Of a stretch of 64,000 nucleotides of DNA, positions 1 through 9,789 are shown piece after piece. A model generated the notes under the pieces. That model did no database searches, had not been told where the DNA came from, and worked only from the letters and a program-made list of their open reading frames with translations. The number at the start of each line of letters is the position of its first letter. Positions within the stretch are counted from its first letter, which is position 1. The position numbers were made by a program, and so were the translations under genes. Source of the stretch: Cyclobacterium marinum DSM 745 (GTDB taxonomy: Bacteria > Bacteroidota > Bacteroidia > Cytophagales > Cyclobacteriaceae); assembly GCF_000222485.1 (NCBI RefSeq), contig NC_015914.1:744001-808000 (forward strand), read 5' to 3'.

Positions 1-120
1 TATATTTCTTTATTTGATTGAGTAAATAATCTATTATACTCAGCCTTTAATTTCCACTTTTCTCCAATAATTATTCACTGAACAACGGGTAATTAAATTT
101 GTTTCAGCAATAAAAACGTA

Positions 121-160
121 TGTAAAAAAGCAGACACCGTTATAAAGATAACGGTGTCTG
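121..160 (-). terminator. Rho-independent terminator after pgk
   Basis: A perfect 13-bp inverted repeat (CAGACACCGTTAT at 131-143, its complement at 148-160) has a 4-nt loop. On the minus strand it is followed by CTTTTTTACA. It lies about 110 bp downstream of the pgk stop and probably ends the pgk transcript. Confidence 0.85.
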
Positions 161-268
161 ACTAATATTCATATATAAGAAGCACAGAAATGAAAGTTTA
201 ATTAAAAAATCTAAATAACTTTCAATTACTGCTTTTAAATCAACTTACTTGTTGGATTAAGTCCAATT

Positions 269-1468
269 TTATGGTTCTAAAGCTTTTACACCTGGTAAAA
301 CTTTTCCTTCCATCAACTCTAACAATGCACCTCCACCGGTAGATACAAAGGAAACTTTTTCACCAAAACCAAACTTATTAACAGCAGCAGCTGAATCTCC
401 ACCACCAATTAGAGTAAAAGATCCATTTTCAGTAGCTGCCACAACAGCTTCTGCTACTGCTTTGGTACCTTTTTCAAAACTACTCATTTCAAAAACTCCC
501 ATAGGCCCATTCCACAGAATTGTCTTCGAGTCTTTCAGAATTTCTGCAAATTTCACCCTCGTTTCAGGACCAATATCCAATCCCATCCAACCATCAGGGA
601 TTTGTCCTTTTTTAGCTGTGCTTTGTTCTGCATCATTTGCAAAGTCGGTACTAGTAACAGCATCATCAGGTAGGATAAGGTTCACATTTTTTTGCTTGGC
701 CTTTTCCAAAAGCTCCAATGCAAGAGGCATCTTATCTTCTTCAAGCAATGAGTCGCCAATGGTTCCTCCTTGTGCTTTGGCAAAAGTATAAGACATCCCA
801 CCACCAATAATCAAGTTATCGACCTTGTCTAACAACTTGTCTATGAGCAATATTTTATCGGAAATTTTTGCACCACCCATAATGGCTGTAAATGGTCTTT
901 CTGGGGACCCCAAAACTTTCTCTGCGTTTTCAAGTTCTGCCTGCATAAGATATCCGGCAACTTTGTCATTAAAAAACTCAGCGACTATTGCTGTAGAGGC
1001 ATGTGCCCTGTGGGCAGTACCGAAAGCATCATTTACATAAATATCCCCGTGTTGAGCTAATTTTTTTGCAAAGTCCTTGTCACCTTTCGTCTCTTCTTTG
1101 TGAAACCTTAAGTTTTCCAATAGTAAAACTTCTCCCGGATTAAGACTTGTAGACAGCTGAGTCGCTTCAGTTCCAATACAGTCTTTGGCAAATTTCACCG
1201 ATACTTCAAGTTCTTTGTTCAATTCGGTGATAAGGTGCCTAAGAGAAAACTTATCCTCCGGACCTGATTTGGGCCTTCCGAGGTGAGACATTAGGACTAC
1301 AGATCCACCATCATTAAGGATTTTCTTTATGGTCGGAACTGCAGAAACGATCCTCGTATTGTCTGTAATGGTATGCTGATCATCCAAAGGAACGTTAAAA
1401 TCCACCCTTACAAGTGCCTTTTTTCCACTGAAATCAACGTTATCTACTGTTTTGATTCGATTGTTCAT
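269..1468 (-). CDS. pgk: Phosphoglycerate kinase
   Basis: This cytosolic glycolytic enzyme transfers phosphate between 1,3-bisphosphoglycerate and ADP. The 399-residue length is normal for bacterial PGK. Visible family motifs are RVDFNVP near residue 21, SHLGRPKS at 61-68, GGAKISDK at 198-205, GGGMSYTF at 222-229, WNGPMGVFE at 319-327, and the nucleotide-binding GGGDSAAAV at 355-363. I chose the ATG at 1468, giving MNNRIKT; a TTG nine codons upstream only adds a non-family extension. It follows the sua5 stop by 38 bp on the same strand, so it is probably the last gene of that operon. Confidence 0.97.
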   Translation of the reverse strand: MNNRIKTVDNVDFSGKKALVRVDFNVPLDDQHTITDNTRIVSAVPTIKKILNDGGSVVLMSHLGRPKSGPEDKFSLRHLITELNKELEVSVKFAKDCIGTEATQLSTSLNPGEVLLLENLRFHKEETKGDKDFAKKLAQHGDIYVNDAFGTAHRAHASTAIVAEFFNDKVAGYLMQAELENAEKVLGSPERPFTAIMGGAKISDKILLIDKLLDKVDNLIIGGGMSYTFAKAQGGTIGDSLLEEDKMPLALELLEKAKQKNVNLILPDDAVTSTDFANDAEQSTAKKGQIPDGWMGLDIGPETRVKFAEILKDSKTILWNGPMGVFEMSSFEKGTKAVAEAVVAATENGSFTLIGGGDSAAAVNKFGFGEKVSFVSTGGGALLELMEGKVLPGVKALEP

Positions 1469-1506
1469 GTTTTGTAGGTTTAATATATACGTCAAAAATA
1501 AACATT

Positions 1507-2469
1507 TTATTTGGCAGCAGCCCTTCTTAACCGATCATTTATCGCTTTACCCAAATGTATTTCCGGTAATTCCTCAGCTAAAATTATAGAGGCTGCGGTA
1601 TCATCCAAAGAACGCATGGCAGAAAACAGGTTTCTTGCGGCTTCATCAAAATCACCTGATTCACTTAATACTATTTGATTTGCTGCTTTTAATTCAGGAA
1701 AAAACCGTTTAAAAGAAAGCACCGCTAGAGTTTCTTTTTCATTTTGGTATTGCTGCATCAGCTCATCTAAATTTCCCAAAACCATTGGCTTTCTAGGTGC
1801 ATAATGACTTTTTAGCATTCCTGGAGATTGCGGATTGCTACTTGATTGGGGTAATATCAATACATTCCCTACCAACTTTTCTATTTCACTGACTGATATC
1901 CCTCCAAGTCTGTATATAATCACTTGCCCTTGTTCCATGCCTACAATCGTGCTTTCCAAGCCTACATCACATGAGCCTCCATCCAGAATATAAGATAGCT
2001 TGTCGCCAAGGTGATGTGCCACATGGCTGGCACTTGTAGGGCTGATGTAACCAAAAGGATTGGCACTGGGGGCTGCCAGTGGAAAATCGACCAAATCCAA
2101 TAAGCTTCGGGTCAAGGGATGATTCGGCACCCTTACACCAACTTTACCTAAACCACTAGTGACCAAGTCAGGAATAATTGACTTCTTAGGAAGCAATAAA
2201 GTAAGAGGGCCTGGCCAAAAAGCCTCCGCCAAAGCCTTTAATTCGTCGGGGATGAATTCAACATAGTTGTGTATTTGTTCTATGCCCGGCAGATGTACAA
2301 TTAAGGGATCAAATTTTGGTCTATTTTTGGCTTTAAAGATTTGCAAAACTGCATTTTCATCCAAAGCATTCCCTGCCAATCCATAAACCGTTTCTGTGGG
2401 AATTGCCACCAATTGCCCTTCGGTCAATAATGCTGCCGATTTTTTAATGTCTTTACCAATCTCAGCCAT
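1507..2469 (-). CDS. Threonylcarbamoyl-AMP synthase, Sua5 type
   Basis: The protein (320 aa) is predicted to make threonylcarbamoyl-AMP from threonine, bicarbonate and ATP for the tRNA t6A37 modification. The N-terminal two thirds is a YrdC domain with [10 protein letters not shown] near 23-32 and the substrate-binding [11 protein letters not shown] segment; APSANPFG and ESTIVG follow. A linker with [14 protein letters not shown] leads to a C-terminal Sua5 domain, so this is the long two-domain form. The ATG at 2469 shares one base with the stop of the upstream TPR gene (TAATG), which indicates translational coupling and fixes the start. pgk follows. Confidence 0.94.
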   Translation of the reverse strand: MAEIGKDIKKSAALLTEGQLVAIPTETVYGLAGNALDENAVLQIFKAKNRPKFDPLIVHLPGIEQIHNYVEFIPDELKALAEAFWPGPLTLLLPKKSIIPDLVTSGLGKVGVRVPNHPLTRSLLDLVDFPLAAPSANPFGYISPTSASHVAHHLGDKLSYILDGGSCDVGLESTIVGMEQGQVIIYRLGGISVSEIEKLVGNVLILPQSSSNPQSPGMLKSHYAPRKPMVLGNLDELMQQYQNEKETLAVLSFKRFFPELKAANQIVLSESGDFDEAARNLFSAMRSLDDTAASIILAEELPEIHLGKAINDRLRRAAAK

Positions 2470-3182
2470 TATTCCGCGCAAAATTCATCAATCCAATCTT
2501 TTGCTTGTGTGTACCCCAAGGACAAGGCCGTTTGAAGATACTCGCAGCCTTTCTCTTTTTTACCTAGCGCACTCATTTCTGTTACCCCTAAAAGGTAAAA
2601 AGCAGCACCATTTCGCTTATCTATTCTGGTCAACTCTTCTAAAGTAGCTATAGCTGTTAATGGGTCGTTATTCCCCAAGTGGGCTTTTGCTTTATTGAAT
2701 AAAACCTGTGGTTGTTCCGGATTAGCATGCAGTGCCTTGTCGAAATCTATTAAAGCATCTTCATACATTTCAAGTCCCAAAAGGGCTAAGCCACGGTTAT
2801 AATAAATGTCCACTTGATTAATATCAAGGCCATTTGCTCGATTATAATCAACCAAAGCCATTTTATATTCCTCTTTTTCCATGTAAACATTCCCTCTGTT
2901 AAAAAAGGGTTTGTAATTACTTTCATCCAGGTCAATGGATCGGGAAAAAGAATCTATGGCGTCATCCCATTTTCCCGTTTGGAAAAATATTACCCCTCTG
3001 GCATTCCATGCCGGAGCATGGCTTGTGTCATTTTCCACCAGTCTATTTAAATGCCCGATTGCTGTCTCAAAATCCTGTTTATCCAAAGCCACTATTCCGG
3101 CTTCAAACAGTTCCTCTGAAGAAGGTTGACAGGAAATCAGGAAAAAGAGAACAATGAAGCTACTCCATATATTTTTACGCAT
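2469..3182 (-). CDS. TPR-repeat lipoprotein
   Basis: The protein is 237 aa. It starts with a lipoprotein signal, MRKNIWSS plus a hydrophobic run ending in the lipobox LISC, so it is probably membrane-anchored in the periplasm. The rest is a series of about five tetratricopeptide units, for example APAWNARGVIFFQTGKWDDA and IYYNRGLALLGLEMYEDALI. TPRs mediate protein-protein contact; no enzyme motif is seen and the partner is unknown. The ATG at 3182 is preferred over an upstream GTG because it places the signal peptide at the N terminus. Its stop overlaps the start of the sua5-type gene. Confidence 0.85.
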   Translation of the reverse strand: MRKNIWSSFIVLFFLISCQPSSEELFEAGIVALDKQDFETAIGHLNRLVENDTSHAPAWNARGVIFFQTGKWDDAIDSFSRSIDLDESNYKPFFNRGNVYMEKEEYKMALVDYNRANGLDINQVDIYYNRGLALLGLEMYEDALIDFDKALHANPEQPQVLFNKAKAHLGNNDPLTAIATLEELTRIDKRNGAAFYLLGVTEMSALGKKEKGCEYLQTALSLGYTQAKDWIDEFCAE

Positions 3183-3264
3183 TTCATTTTTTTTTGCAAA
3201 GATAAGAATACTTGATGCACAATCCACTTAAGGTTTGAACAAAAAACAAGTACTAAGAAAAGTC

Positions 3265-3816
3265 TTACAATAGAATTTCAGATTTACTGGTTTTCTCTAA
3301 CATCCTCAATACAGAGTCATTGAAACCAACCAATTCTGCAGTTAGGTCAAAGCCCACCCATGCAAGGTCTTTACTCTCAGGGCTTATAATCAGCGGCTCA
3401 TCCATTTCTGCTTCTATTAAGAACCTTACATCATAATGAAAATGTCTTTCTTCCTTATCATTCGCAGGAATCACATGCCTATCCAAATCAAAGATTGATT
3501 TGTCCACTAATCGGATGGATTGCAAACCACTTTCCTCCCTGGCTTCTGTCAAGGCCACTTCCAGAAGGTTCTCATTTCCATCGGCATGTCCTCCCAATTG
3601 GAGCCAACGCTGAAGTTTCCTGTGGAGTGTAAGTAACGCATGAGTACGCCTTTTATTGACAATCCATGCAGAAGCTGTGAAATGCCCGGCTTTTCTCTCT
3701 CTTTTGAATGCGTCAGGATCATCTAGAAGTTCCAAAAAACCGGGTACCATGGCTTTTTCCTCTTCAAATGGGGTCCTGTAATTTTCAAACAAGCACTTTA
3801 GATTTTCTCTGTCCAT
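3265..3816 (-). CDS. NUDIX hydrolase
   Basis: The 183-aa protein belongs to the NUDIX superfamily, which cleaves nucleoside diphosphates linked to another moiety. The NUDIX box is visible near residues 75-97, beginning GHADGNE and ending TEAREESGL. The usual RE of the box reads TE, a mild deviation; the metal-binding EE pair and the glycine are intact. The substrate cannot be read from the sequence. The start lies 3 bases from the stop of the upstream hypothetical gene, so it belongs to the recQ transcription unit and may be a housecleaning enzyme. Confidence 0.88.
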   Translation of the reverse strand: MDRENLKCLFENYRTPFEEEKAMVPGFLELLDDPDAFKRERKAGHFTASAWIVNKRRTHALLTLHRKLQRWLQLGGHADGNENLLEVALTEAREESGLQSIRLVDKSIFDLDRHVIPANDKEERHFHYDVRFLIEAEMDEPLIISPESKDLAWVGFDLTAELVGFNDSVLRMLEKTSKSEILL

Positions 3817-3819
3817 ATA

Positions 3820-4407
3820 CTAATCTGCTTTGAATAATTTATCCATAAACTGGTCAAAAGGCTTGGCTTCATGGTATTGCCTATCGGAATACAATGTCAC
3901 CAGAACTTTCAGATAGTCGGGCTTATTGTCTAAATATATCTTTTCTAAACTCACATTTCCAAATAGCTGATCAATTTTTTCTGAATAGTTATCACCGGAA
4001 GTTAGAGGCTTAAAGTACAATTTTTCAGTTGTCCTTACTTGATCATTTAATTCGTCAATTTTACGATCCATACTTACTTTTCTGTACCCTAATTGCAACA
4101 TCCTTTGCCCCAGGCCAAAAAACAATTTAGAAAAACTTTCCATTGTAAATGGATCACTGTAAATCACAGCAAACCCATTGGCATAGGAGGATTGAAATAG
4201 ATGAATTTCAGGCTTTTTATTTACTCCTGCCTGCAACAAATGGTAATTATCATAGACCATTTTCAAGGTTTCTGCTCCTTCTTCCCCTTCCAACCATAAG
4301 GTAACTTCCTGCTCATCTTGTTTTGAGCGGCTGAAATTCTCCCTTATGACTTCCCGGTTACTTTTTCCGGAAAACAGGTTGCCTAACAATGAATCTATAA
4401 ACTTCAT
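3820..4407 (-). CDS. Conserved hypothetical protein coupled to recQ
   Basis: I do not recognise a named family in this 195-aa protein. It has no signal peptide or membrane segment, and it begins MKFIDSLLGNLFSGKSNREV. The middle is rich in aromatic and charged residues and looks like a compact soluble domain. Its ATG overlaps the recQ stop by four bases (ATGA at 4404-4407), and the NUDIX gene follows after three bases. The tight coupling suggests co-expression with recQ, but a repair role is only inference. Confidence 0.8.
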   Translation of the reverse strand: MKFIDSLLGNLFSGKSNREVIRENFSRSKQDEQEVTLWLEGEEGAETLKMVYDNYHLLQAGVNKKPEIHLFQSSYANGFAVIYSDPFTMESFSKLFFGLGQRMLQLGYRKVSMDRKIDELNDQVRTTEKLYFKPLTSGDNYSEKIDQLFGNVSLEKIYLDNKPDYLKVLVTLYSDRQYHEAKPFDQFMDKLFKAD

Positions 4408-6326
4408 TTTAATTTAATTTTTCCATTCTTTTCAGTGAATATTAATCCTTCATCCTCCATTTCCCGAATCAAACCTACAGAAAAATCATCTGGGGTTTCG
4501 CCTATCTCTGCAAATAACTCCTTTAATGAAAACGCCACTCCTGACTTTAAAGTTTTGAGTATTTGATCTATTAATTCTTTCTTTAAAATCGCCTTATTAT
4601 TATCTTTCTTATTCTGAATACAATTGTCACAAATACCACAGGTAAAATCACTTTTCTCTCCAAAATAATTTACTATTTGCCCTGTACGACAAATTTTATT
4701 ATTTTTCACATATTCTATGATTTTCGCTGCTTTGCTTACTGCCTCTGTTCTTCTCTCCCGAATTCTTGCCTTATTTAATGGCAAAGCTCCTGCGTCTAAT
4801 CTTGGCGTTACAAAGGTAATTTGAGGCTGATCCTTTCTTCCTGAATAGTCTACCAACCCAAGCTCATCCATCCTCTTTAACATCCGCAAAACTTCTTGCT
4901 CAGAAACATTCAAGAGCTGGGCAATTTTACTTTCATTAATATGAATATAGTTTACAAAAAGTTCTCCTCCATACAATCTCAATAATAATTTAATCAATGG
5001 GTCTAATTTGGCGTAGGCAATCTGTGCCTCATACACCTTACTTTGGGAAACCAGAAAATGCAGTGAAGAAGGCAGGAATACGCTTTCTGAAAAAAGCAAT
5101 AATGCCTCCTCTTGCAATACTTTTATAGAATTATAGGTGAGCGAAATATCCAATTTATAGGAACTAACAAAGTCAAGAAAATCAAAATCAAAGCTTACCA
5201 TATTGGCACTCCCAACGGCCAACCGATAATAATTTGCCAAACACTGATAAACTTTTTTAAGCATCTCCTCCGGAGGATAAGCTATCTCGGCCATTTCCTT
5301 TAAAGCGATACAGTCTTTTTCTCGTACCAAAAGCACAGCATAAGCCCTGATGCCATCACGCCCTGCTCTTCCGGCTTCTTGGTAATAATTCTCAAGGTTT
5401 TCAGGAAGATCAAGATGCAAAACCAATCGGACATCTGCCTTATCTATCCCCATCCCAAAGGCATTGGTAGCCACCATCACACGGATGTCCCCCCGAATCC
5501 AGCTTCCTTGTCTTTCATTCCTAACTTTTTGATCCAAGCCTGCATGGTAAAAAGTGGCAGCAATCCCTAACTGATTGAGATGCTGTGCTGCAGCTTTGGT
5601 ACCTTTCCTGCTTCTAGTATAGATTATGGCACTACCTGGTACCTTTTGAAGAATCTCCACAGCCTTTTCAAGCTTGTTTTCTACCCATCGAACCGCATAA
5701 GATAAATTTTCTCTCCTAAATGATTTTACGAATATGGAGGGCGCCTTTAGTGCTAATTTTTCGACAATATCAGCTCTCACTTTAAGGGTCGCAGATGCGG
5801 TAAGAGCCACCATCGGCACTTTTGGAAAATGATCCCTTATTTTGACAATCTCAAGATAGGATGGTCTAAAATCATAACCCCATTGAGAAATGCAATGGGC
5901 TTCATCCACTGCAATAAGGCTAATATTCATTTTTTTGAAACGCTCTATGAATATTTCAGTTCTGAGCCTTTCCGGAGAAACATATAAAAATTTATAGTCT
6001 CCATATACGCAATTATCTAAGAGGGTATCAATCTCTCTTTTCCTTAACCCGGAATGTATCGCCATGGCTTTGACCCCTCTACTTTTCAATTGATCTACCT
6101 GATCCTTCATTAGGGCAATTAATGGACTAACCACTAAACATAATCCTTCTTTCATCAGGGCGGGTACCTGAAAACAAATGGACTTCCCTCCACCTGTAGG
6201 CAGTAACACCAAGGAATCCTCTCCTTCAGAAATAGCTTTAACTATCTCTCCCTGAAGGGGACGGAAATCTTGGTACCCAAAGAATTTCTTTAGGATGGCC
6301 AAAGCTGAAGTATCTTGTTTATCCAT
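4404..6326 (-). CDS. recQ: RecQ-family ATP-dependent DNA helicase
   Basis: RecQ helicases unwind DNA 3' to 5' in recombination and fork repair. The 640-aa protein shows Walker A LPTGGGKS near 42-49, the DEAH box near 140, the RecQ motif QWGYDFRPSY, and motif VI QEAGRAGRDG near 318. A RecQ-C zinc site appears as CRTGQIVNYF followed by CGICDNC near 550-575. After a winged-helix-like tail there is no recognisable HRDC domain, as in many Bacteroidota paralogues. The ATG at 6326 gives MDKQDTSALA. It heads the recQ, hypothetical, NUDIX gene set. Confidence 0.95.
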   Translation of the reverse strand: MDKQDTSALAILKKFFGYQDFRPLQGEIVKAISEGEDSLVLLPTGGGKSICFQVPALMKEGLCLVVSPLIALMKDQVDQLKSRGVKAMAIHSGLRKREIDTLLDNCVYGDYKFLYVSPERLRTEIFIERFKKMNISLIAVDEAHCISQWGYDFRPSYLEIVKIRDHFPKVPMVALTASATLKVRADIVEKLALKAPSIFVKSFRRENLSYAVRWVENKLEKAVEILQKVPGSAIIYTRSRKGTKAAAQHLNQLGIAATFYHAGLDQKVRNERQGSWIRGDIRVMVATNAFGMGIDKADVRLVLHLDLPENLENYYQEAGRAGRDGIRAYAVLLVREKDCIALKEMAEIAYPPEEMLKKVYQCLANYYRLAVGSANMVSFDFDFLDFVSSYKLDISLTYNSIKVLQEEALLLFSESVFLPSSLHFLVSQSKVYEAQIAYAKLDPLIKLLLRLYGGELFVNYIHINESKIAQLLNVSEQEVLRMLKRMDELGLVDYSGRKDQPQITFVTPRLDAGALPLNKARIRERRTEAVSKAAKIIEYVKNNKICRTGQIVNYFGEKSDFTCGICDNCIQNKKDNNKAILKKELIDQILKTLKSGVAFSLKELFAEIGETPDDFSVGLIREMEDEGLIFTEKNGKIKLK

Positions 6327-6405
6327 AGAATGGCAATTGAACTGCTGATTGCATACAATTTTTATCCAAATTACGCTTCATCGGCTCCATTCACAAGGCC
6401 TGCTC

Positions 6406-8367
6406 TTATTTGTTGAAACTTATTTTAATGGCACTTTTGGAAAAGGGATCATGAAGGCTAGTTTCTTGGTGGGGCCACCAATTTCCTTTTTCCCAAAAAA
6501 ACAAAGTTACTCCTTGTGGAGCAGCTGGTGTAAATGTATCGGCGTCCAGTAGCAATTCCTTATTTCCCGGCAGCGAGATGCTACACAACCCATCCTTTAC
6601 CCAAAAAGCAAGAGGCTTTGGAGATAATCCCATTTCTTTAATCCTGTGAGGCAGAATATTAAAATTCATTTCTGTAGAATCAAGCTCCCATTCAATGGTA
6701 TAAAGCTGGCCTTTGTGGCTATAATCCATAACCACTCCTTGTTTTAGCTTGTAGATGACCATGTACTCCTCGGACCCCTTCTCTAAACTTACAACCAATC
6801 GATAAAACCCCAAAATAACAACCATGACAAACATCGCAATAAACTGATGCCTCTTCTTGTCTGCAATCCAGTGGTAAAGACAAAAAAAGAGGGCCCAGAA
6901 CAAAATCATTTCAGGCCAATCCATATACAAGCCGTCCATTCGAGCAAAGGGGAGTTTCTGCAAACCAAATATCCCAAGGTTAAGAAATTGTATGGTATAA
7001 CCCAACAACCAACTTAGGGCTTGGGCCATACCGGGAATGGCTCCAAACAATAAGAAAGGAACACCTATGGACATGATCACAAAGGCTGCAGGAATTGCTA
7101 GTAGGTTGGTTAAAATAAAGTAGGTTGGGAATACATGGAAATAATGAACTGCAAGGGGAAAAGTGGCCAACTGTGCTGCCAGACCAACGCTGGTAATATC
7201 CCATAGGTAACGGAGCCATTTGCTTTTTGGATGCCAAATTTTTCTAATAATCGGTTGAAATAATAAGATCCCTAATAAGGCTATATAACTTAGTTGAAAC
7301 CCTACAGTATAGATCAGAAAAGGATCATATACCAAAAGCAATAAAGCAGAAAGGGCCAAGGGGTTAAAAATCGAAGGGTTTCTCGAATTCATTTGTGCCA
7401 TGCATATAAATGTAAACATGGTCGCAGACCTAAGTACTGAAGGAGAAAGGCCGGTTAAGATAGCATAAAACCAGATTACCCCTACAATTACACTAAGGTA
7501 GGCAGCTCTTTTTAATCCTTTCATTTTTGAGGGTTTAAACAGCAGGAAAAAAAAGCCATAGACAATGCCCACATGCAAACCTGAAACTGCCAAAATATGC
7601 ATGGCGCCTGCTGTAGCATAAGCTTCTCTCAGTCCATTTTCCAAGTCTTGCTTTTGCCCTAACAACAATGCCAATGCTATTTGTTTGGCGTTTGGATCAC
7701 GAATATATGTATTGATCCTTTCTTCTAAATATTGCCGATAGGCAAGAATCACTGATGACCAAGCCCCCTTTTCGGGCCTTGACACGAGCTTGAACTGCTG
7801 CCCTATAAAATGACGGAAATAAATCCCTTTCCTCGCCATGTATTCCGAATAATCAAACATGGCCGGGTTGGAAGGAGGAGCGATTATATGGGGTGGGCCA
7901 TTTACGTGAATCACAGCTCCCGGCTCTAAAGGCAAGGCACTTTGATGGTAAATTTGAACCTCTCCTTGTGCAGGGAGCCAACCATCCTCAGTTTCAACAG
8001 CCTTTACAGACAGCCTATTTCCACGACTATTTGGTTTGATTTGATCAACCTCCTTCACCTCTGCCAGGTAACTATTAATTTTAGAAAAATGAATGAGGTG
8101 ATCAGGCATAAAACTCACATCCCTTAATGAAGCCACATACATTCCTGAAAAAAGTAAACAAAAGTAGGCTAATAAGGGGAGAATTAACTTAAAATAGACT
8201 CTCCTGTTAGGATTATAGGCAAATGTTATCCCTATATAGCCAATTAAACAAGAAAGCAAACCGGCCAATATTGCATCACCAAGAAATTGCTTTGTTATTG
8301 GGTAGAGCAAAACCCCGGCAACAAAGAAAATGGTATAACGAACAAATGGAAATTCATTGAATTTCAT
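6406..8367 (-). CDS. comEC: ComEC/Rec2-family DNA-uptake channel
   Basis: ComEC forms the inner-membrane channel that passes single-stranded DNA into the cytoplasm during transformation. The 653-aa protein has N-terminal membrane helices, a DUF4131-like soluble segment (about 50-200), and the competence-domain core AMHILAVSGLHVGIV near 252-266, followed by several more helices. The C-terminal 130 residues are soluble but lack the HxHxDH motif of the beta-lactamase-like nuclease domain found in longer ComEC proteins. The ATG at 8367 gives MKFNEFPF. recQ starts 79 bp downstream on the same strand. Confidence 0.92.
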   Translation of the reverse strand: MKFNEFPFVRYTIFFVAGVLLYPITKQFLGDAILAGLLSCLIGYIGITFAYNPNRRVYFKLILPLLAYFCLLFSGMYVASLRDVSFMPDHLIHFSKINSYLAEVKEVDQIKPNSRGNRLSVKAVETEDGWLPAQGEVQIYHQSALPLEPGAVIHVNGPPHIIAPPSNPAMFDYSEYMARKGIYFRHFIGQQFKLVSRPEKGAWSSVILAYRQYLEERINTYIRDPNAKQIALALLLGQKQDLENGLREAYATAGAMHILAVSGLHVGIVYGFFFLLFKPSKMKGLKRAAYLSVIVGVIWFYAILTGLSPSVLRSATMFTFICMAQMNSRNPSIFNPLALSALLLLVYDPFLIYTVGFQLSYIALLGILLFQPIIRKIWHPKSKWLRYLWDITSVGLAAQLATFPLAVHYFHVFPTYFILTNLLAIPAAFVIMSIGVPFLLFGAIPGMAQALSWLLGYTIQFLNLGIFGLQKLPFARMDGLYMDWPEMILFWALFFCLYHWIADKKRHQFIAMFVMVVILGFYRLVVSLEKGSEEYMVIYKLKQGVVMDYSHKGQLYTIEWELDSTEMNFNILPHRIKEMGLSPKPLAFWVKDGLCSISLPGNKELLLDADTFTPAAPQGVTLFFWEKGNWWPHQETSLHDPFSKSAIKISFNK

Positions 8368-8686
8368 GAATGGACGGTAAAATTACCCGAAACTTTAACG
8401 CTTTGTTTTCTTCTGAGCTATTTTTCAGAAGCACCTGGCCACTTAAGCTGACACCTTACATTTGGTCCTTAAGGTAAACTGTCCAGCAAACTAACAATTA
8501 GAGATAAGGCATATAATCCTGACAATAAAGCTCCACAACCCCATACATTTAATACCTTTTCCTTTGGCATCAATAGACCTAAAGACTTTCAAAGTAGAAT
8601 TTAGTTAACTTTTAGGATAAAATCAACTGTGGGAATAACAGTAAGCTTTTATTCAACAATGGTTTAGAACGAAATTTTGAACAAGA
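8368..8686. other. Intergenic stretch before comEC
   Basis: No recognisable gene lies here. It holds the comEC leader and one short minus-strand open frame, listed separately. No clear promoter was identified. Confidence 0.5.
8469..8570 (-). CDS. Possible 33-aa membrane microprotein
   Basis: An ATG at 8570 opens a 33-codon frame whose product begins MPKEKVLNVWGCG and continues as a hydrophobic helix ending SLLDSLP. It could be a single-span membrane peptide or the remains of a larger membrane protein. There is no clear ribosome-binding site and I recognise no family. It lies between the terminator at 8687-8722 and comEC. Confidence 0.25.
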   Translation of the reverse strand: MPKEKVLNVWGCGALLSGLYALSLIVSLLDSLP

Positions 8687-8722
8687 AAAAGCCCATCAAA
8701 TCAGCTGATTTGATGGGCTTTT
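8687..8722. terminator. Bidirectional terminator (36-bp perfect palindrome)
   Basis: The 36 bases form a perfect palindrome from AAAAGCCCATCAAATCAG to its complement, ending in TTTT. It sits 26 bp downstream of the outer-membrane barrel gene on the minus strand, so its main role is probably ending that transcript. Confidence 0.85.
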
Positions 8723-8747
8723 ATAAAGAGTGTATTGAAATATTCCC

Positions 8748-9308
8748 TTAAAATCTAAAACCAATGGTAAATCCTCCATTGAACTCTACAGGCTCAAAGC
8801 GGTCACTTACTTCATCGTTAAAACCTCTGGCCAAACTAATGTATGGCCCCAAGGCAAACTTATCATTGTGTACCCATTTATAGCCGGCACCGAATCCTAC
8901 GATAAAACTATTCAAAGAAGTTTCAACTGTGCTATTGTCCTCTAATACCTCAGTAAAGGATCCTCCTCTGTATTTCAAGAATGGAAATACATATATCCCT
9001 GATGGGTTTGATTCTGTTACAAAATAATAATTGTAAGACAAAGTTACACTGGTCGCTTTGAAATCTTGCCCCTCCCCTCTATCAGAAACATATGCAAAAC
9101 GATCCATAAATGTCATTCCAAAACCAAGGGATTGATTTTGATCTAGAAAATGCTCGTAACCAAGCTCAAGGGAACCATTAATTATCGTGTTGAAAATATT
9201 CAATTTCACTTCATTCTGAGGAAGTCCCGGACTTTCCAGAGTTTGTGCCTTTACTTGAATACTCCCAAAAAACACTACCAACAACAATGCGCCTATAAAA
9301 TTTTTCAT
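8748..9308 (-). CDS. Small outer-membrane beta-barrel protein
   Basis: The 186-aa protein has a Sec signal peptide ending VKAQ near residue 22. The mature part is made of alternating short amphipathic strands and ends in GFTIGFRF, the terminal-Phe signature of outer-membrane barrels. Length and pattern suggest an eight-stranded barrel of the OmpW/DUF3575 type. No ligand can be inferred. The ATG at 9308 fixes the signal peptide. Dedicated terminator downstream. Confidence 0.8.
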   Translation of the reverse strand: MKNFIGALLLVVFFGSIQVKAQTLESPGLPQNEVKLNIFNTIINGSLELGYEHFLDQNQSLGFGMTFMDRFAYVSDRGEGQDFKATSVTLSYNYYFVTESNPSGIYVFPFLKYRGGSFTEVLEDNSTVETSLNSFIVGFGAGYKWVHNDKFALGPYISLARGFNDEVSDRFEPVEFNGGFTIGFRF

Positions 9309-9345
9309 AAAAAAACTGTTAACTAAAATTAAAATACTCTGTTTA

Positions 9346-9789
9346 TTATCCTTTTGGTCTATAATTCATGAGGTAGTGTGCGATATCACATTCCATAAAG
9401 CGCTCTCCTACTTTTTCAAAACCATGCTTTTCATACAATCCCAAGGCTGTAACTTGGCCGTGCAAATATATTGTTTTATCCTTACTTGAAGGAATTTTCA
9501 ATACATCTTCCAACACTGCTTTCACCAACATTCCTCCCACACCAAGCCCTCTAAAGGCTTTTAACACGGCAAATCTTTCAAGTTTAATGCCAGATTTTGT
9601 AAACCTCCACCGGGCAGTACCAACACCCAAGTCACCATCCATAACAAGAAAATGGGTCGCCAAGTTTTCGAAGGAATCATATTCCTCTTCCGGAGCCACA
9701 TTTTGTTCTTTAACAAAAACTTGTTCACGAATATAAAAAGCCTTTTCCAGCAAGCTTTCCTCTGTGATTTTTTTTACTACAAAGGTCAT
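9346..9789 (-). CDS. GNAT-family N-acetyltransferase
   Basis: GNAT enzymes transfer an acetyl group from acetyl-CoA to an amine. The 147-aa protein has the family layout: FYIREQVFVKEQ at the N terminus, a central acetyl-CoA-binding motif RGLGVGGMLV near 80-89, and LYEKHGFEKVGERF near the C terminus. It resembles the YjcF/ElaA group. The acceptor substrate is unknown. Its ATG overlaps the phoH stop (ATGA at 9786-9789), so it is translated together with phoH. Confidence 0.88.
   Translation of the reverse strand: MTFVVKKITEESLLEKAFYIREQVFVKEQNVAPEEEYDSFENLATHFLVMDGDLGVGTARWRFTKSGIKLERFAVLKAFRGLGVGGMLVKAVLEDVLKIPSSKDKTIYLHGQVTALGLYEKHGFEKVGERFMECDIAHYLMNYRPKG

Noticed and set aside
8687..8722. 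A perfect 36-bp palindrome as a possible recombination or attachment site
   Set aside because: It sits just after a stop codon, ends in A4/T4 and has no matching copy in the window, so a terminator explains it.
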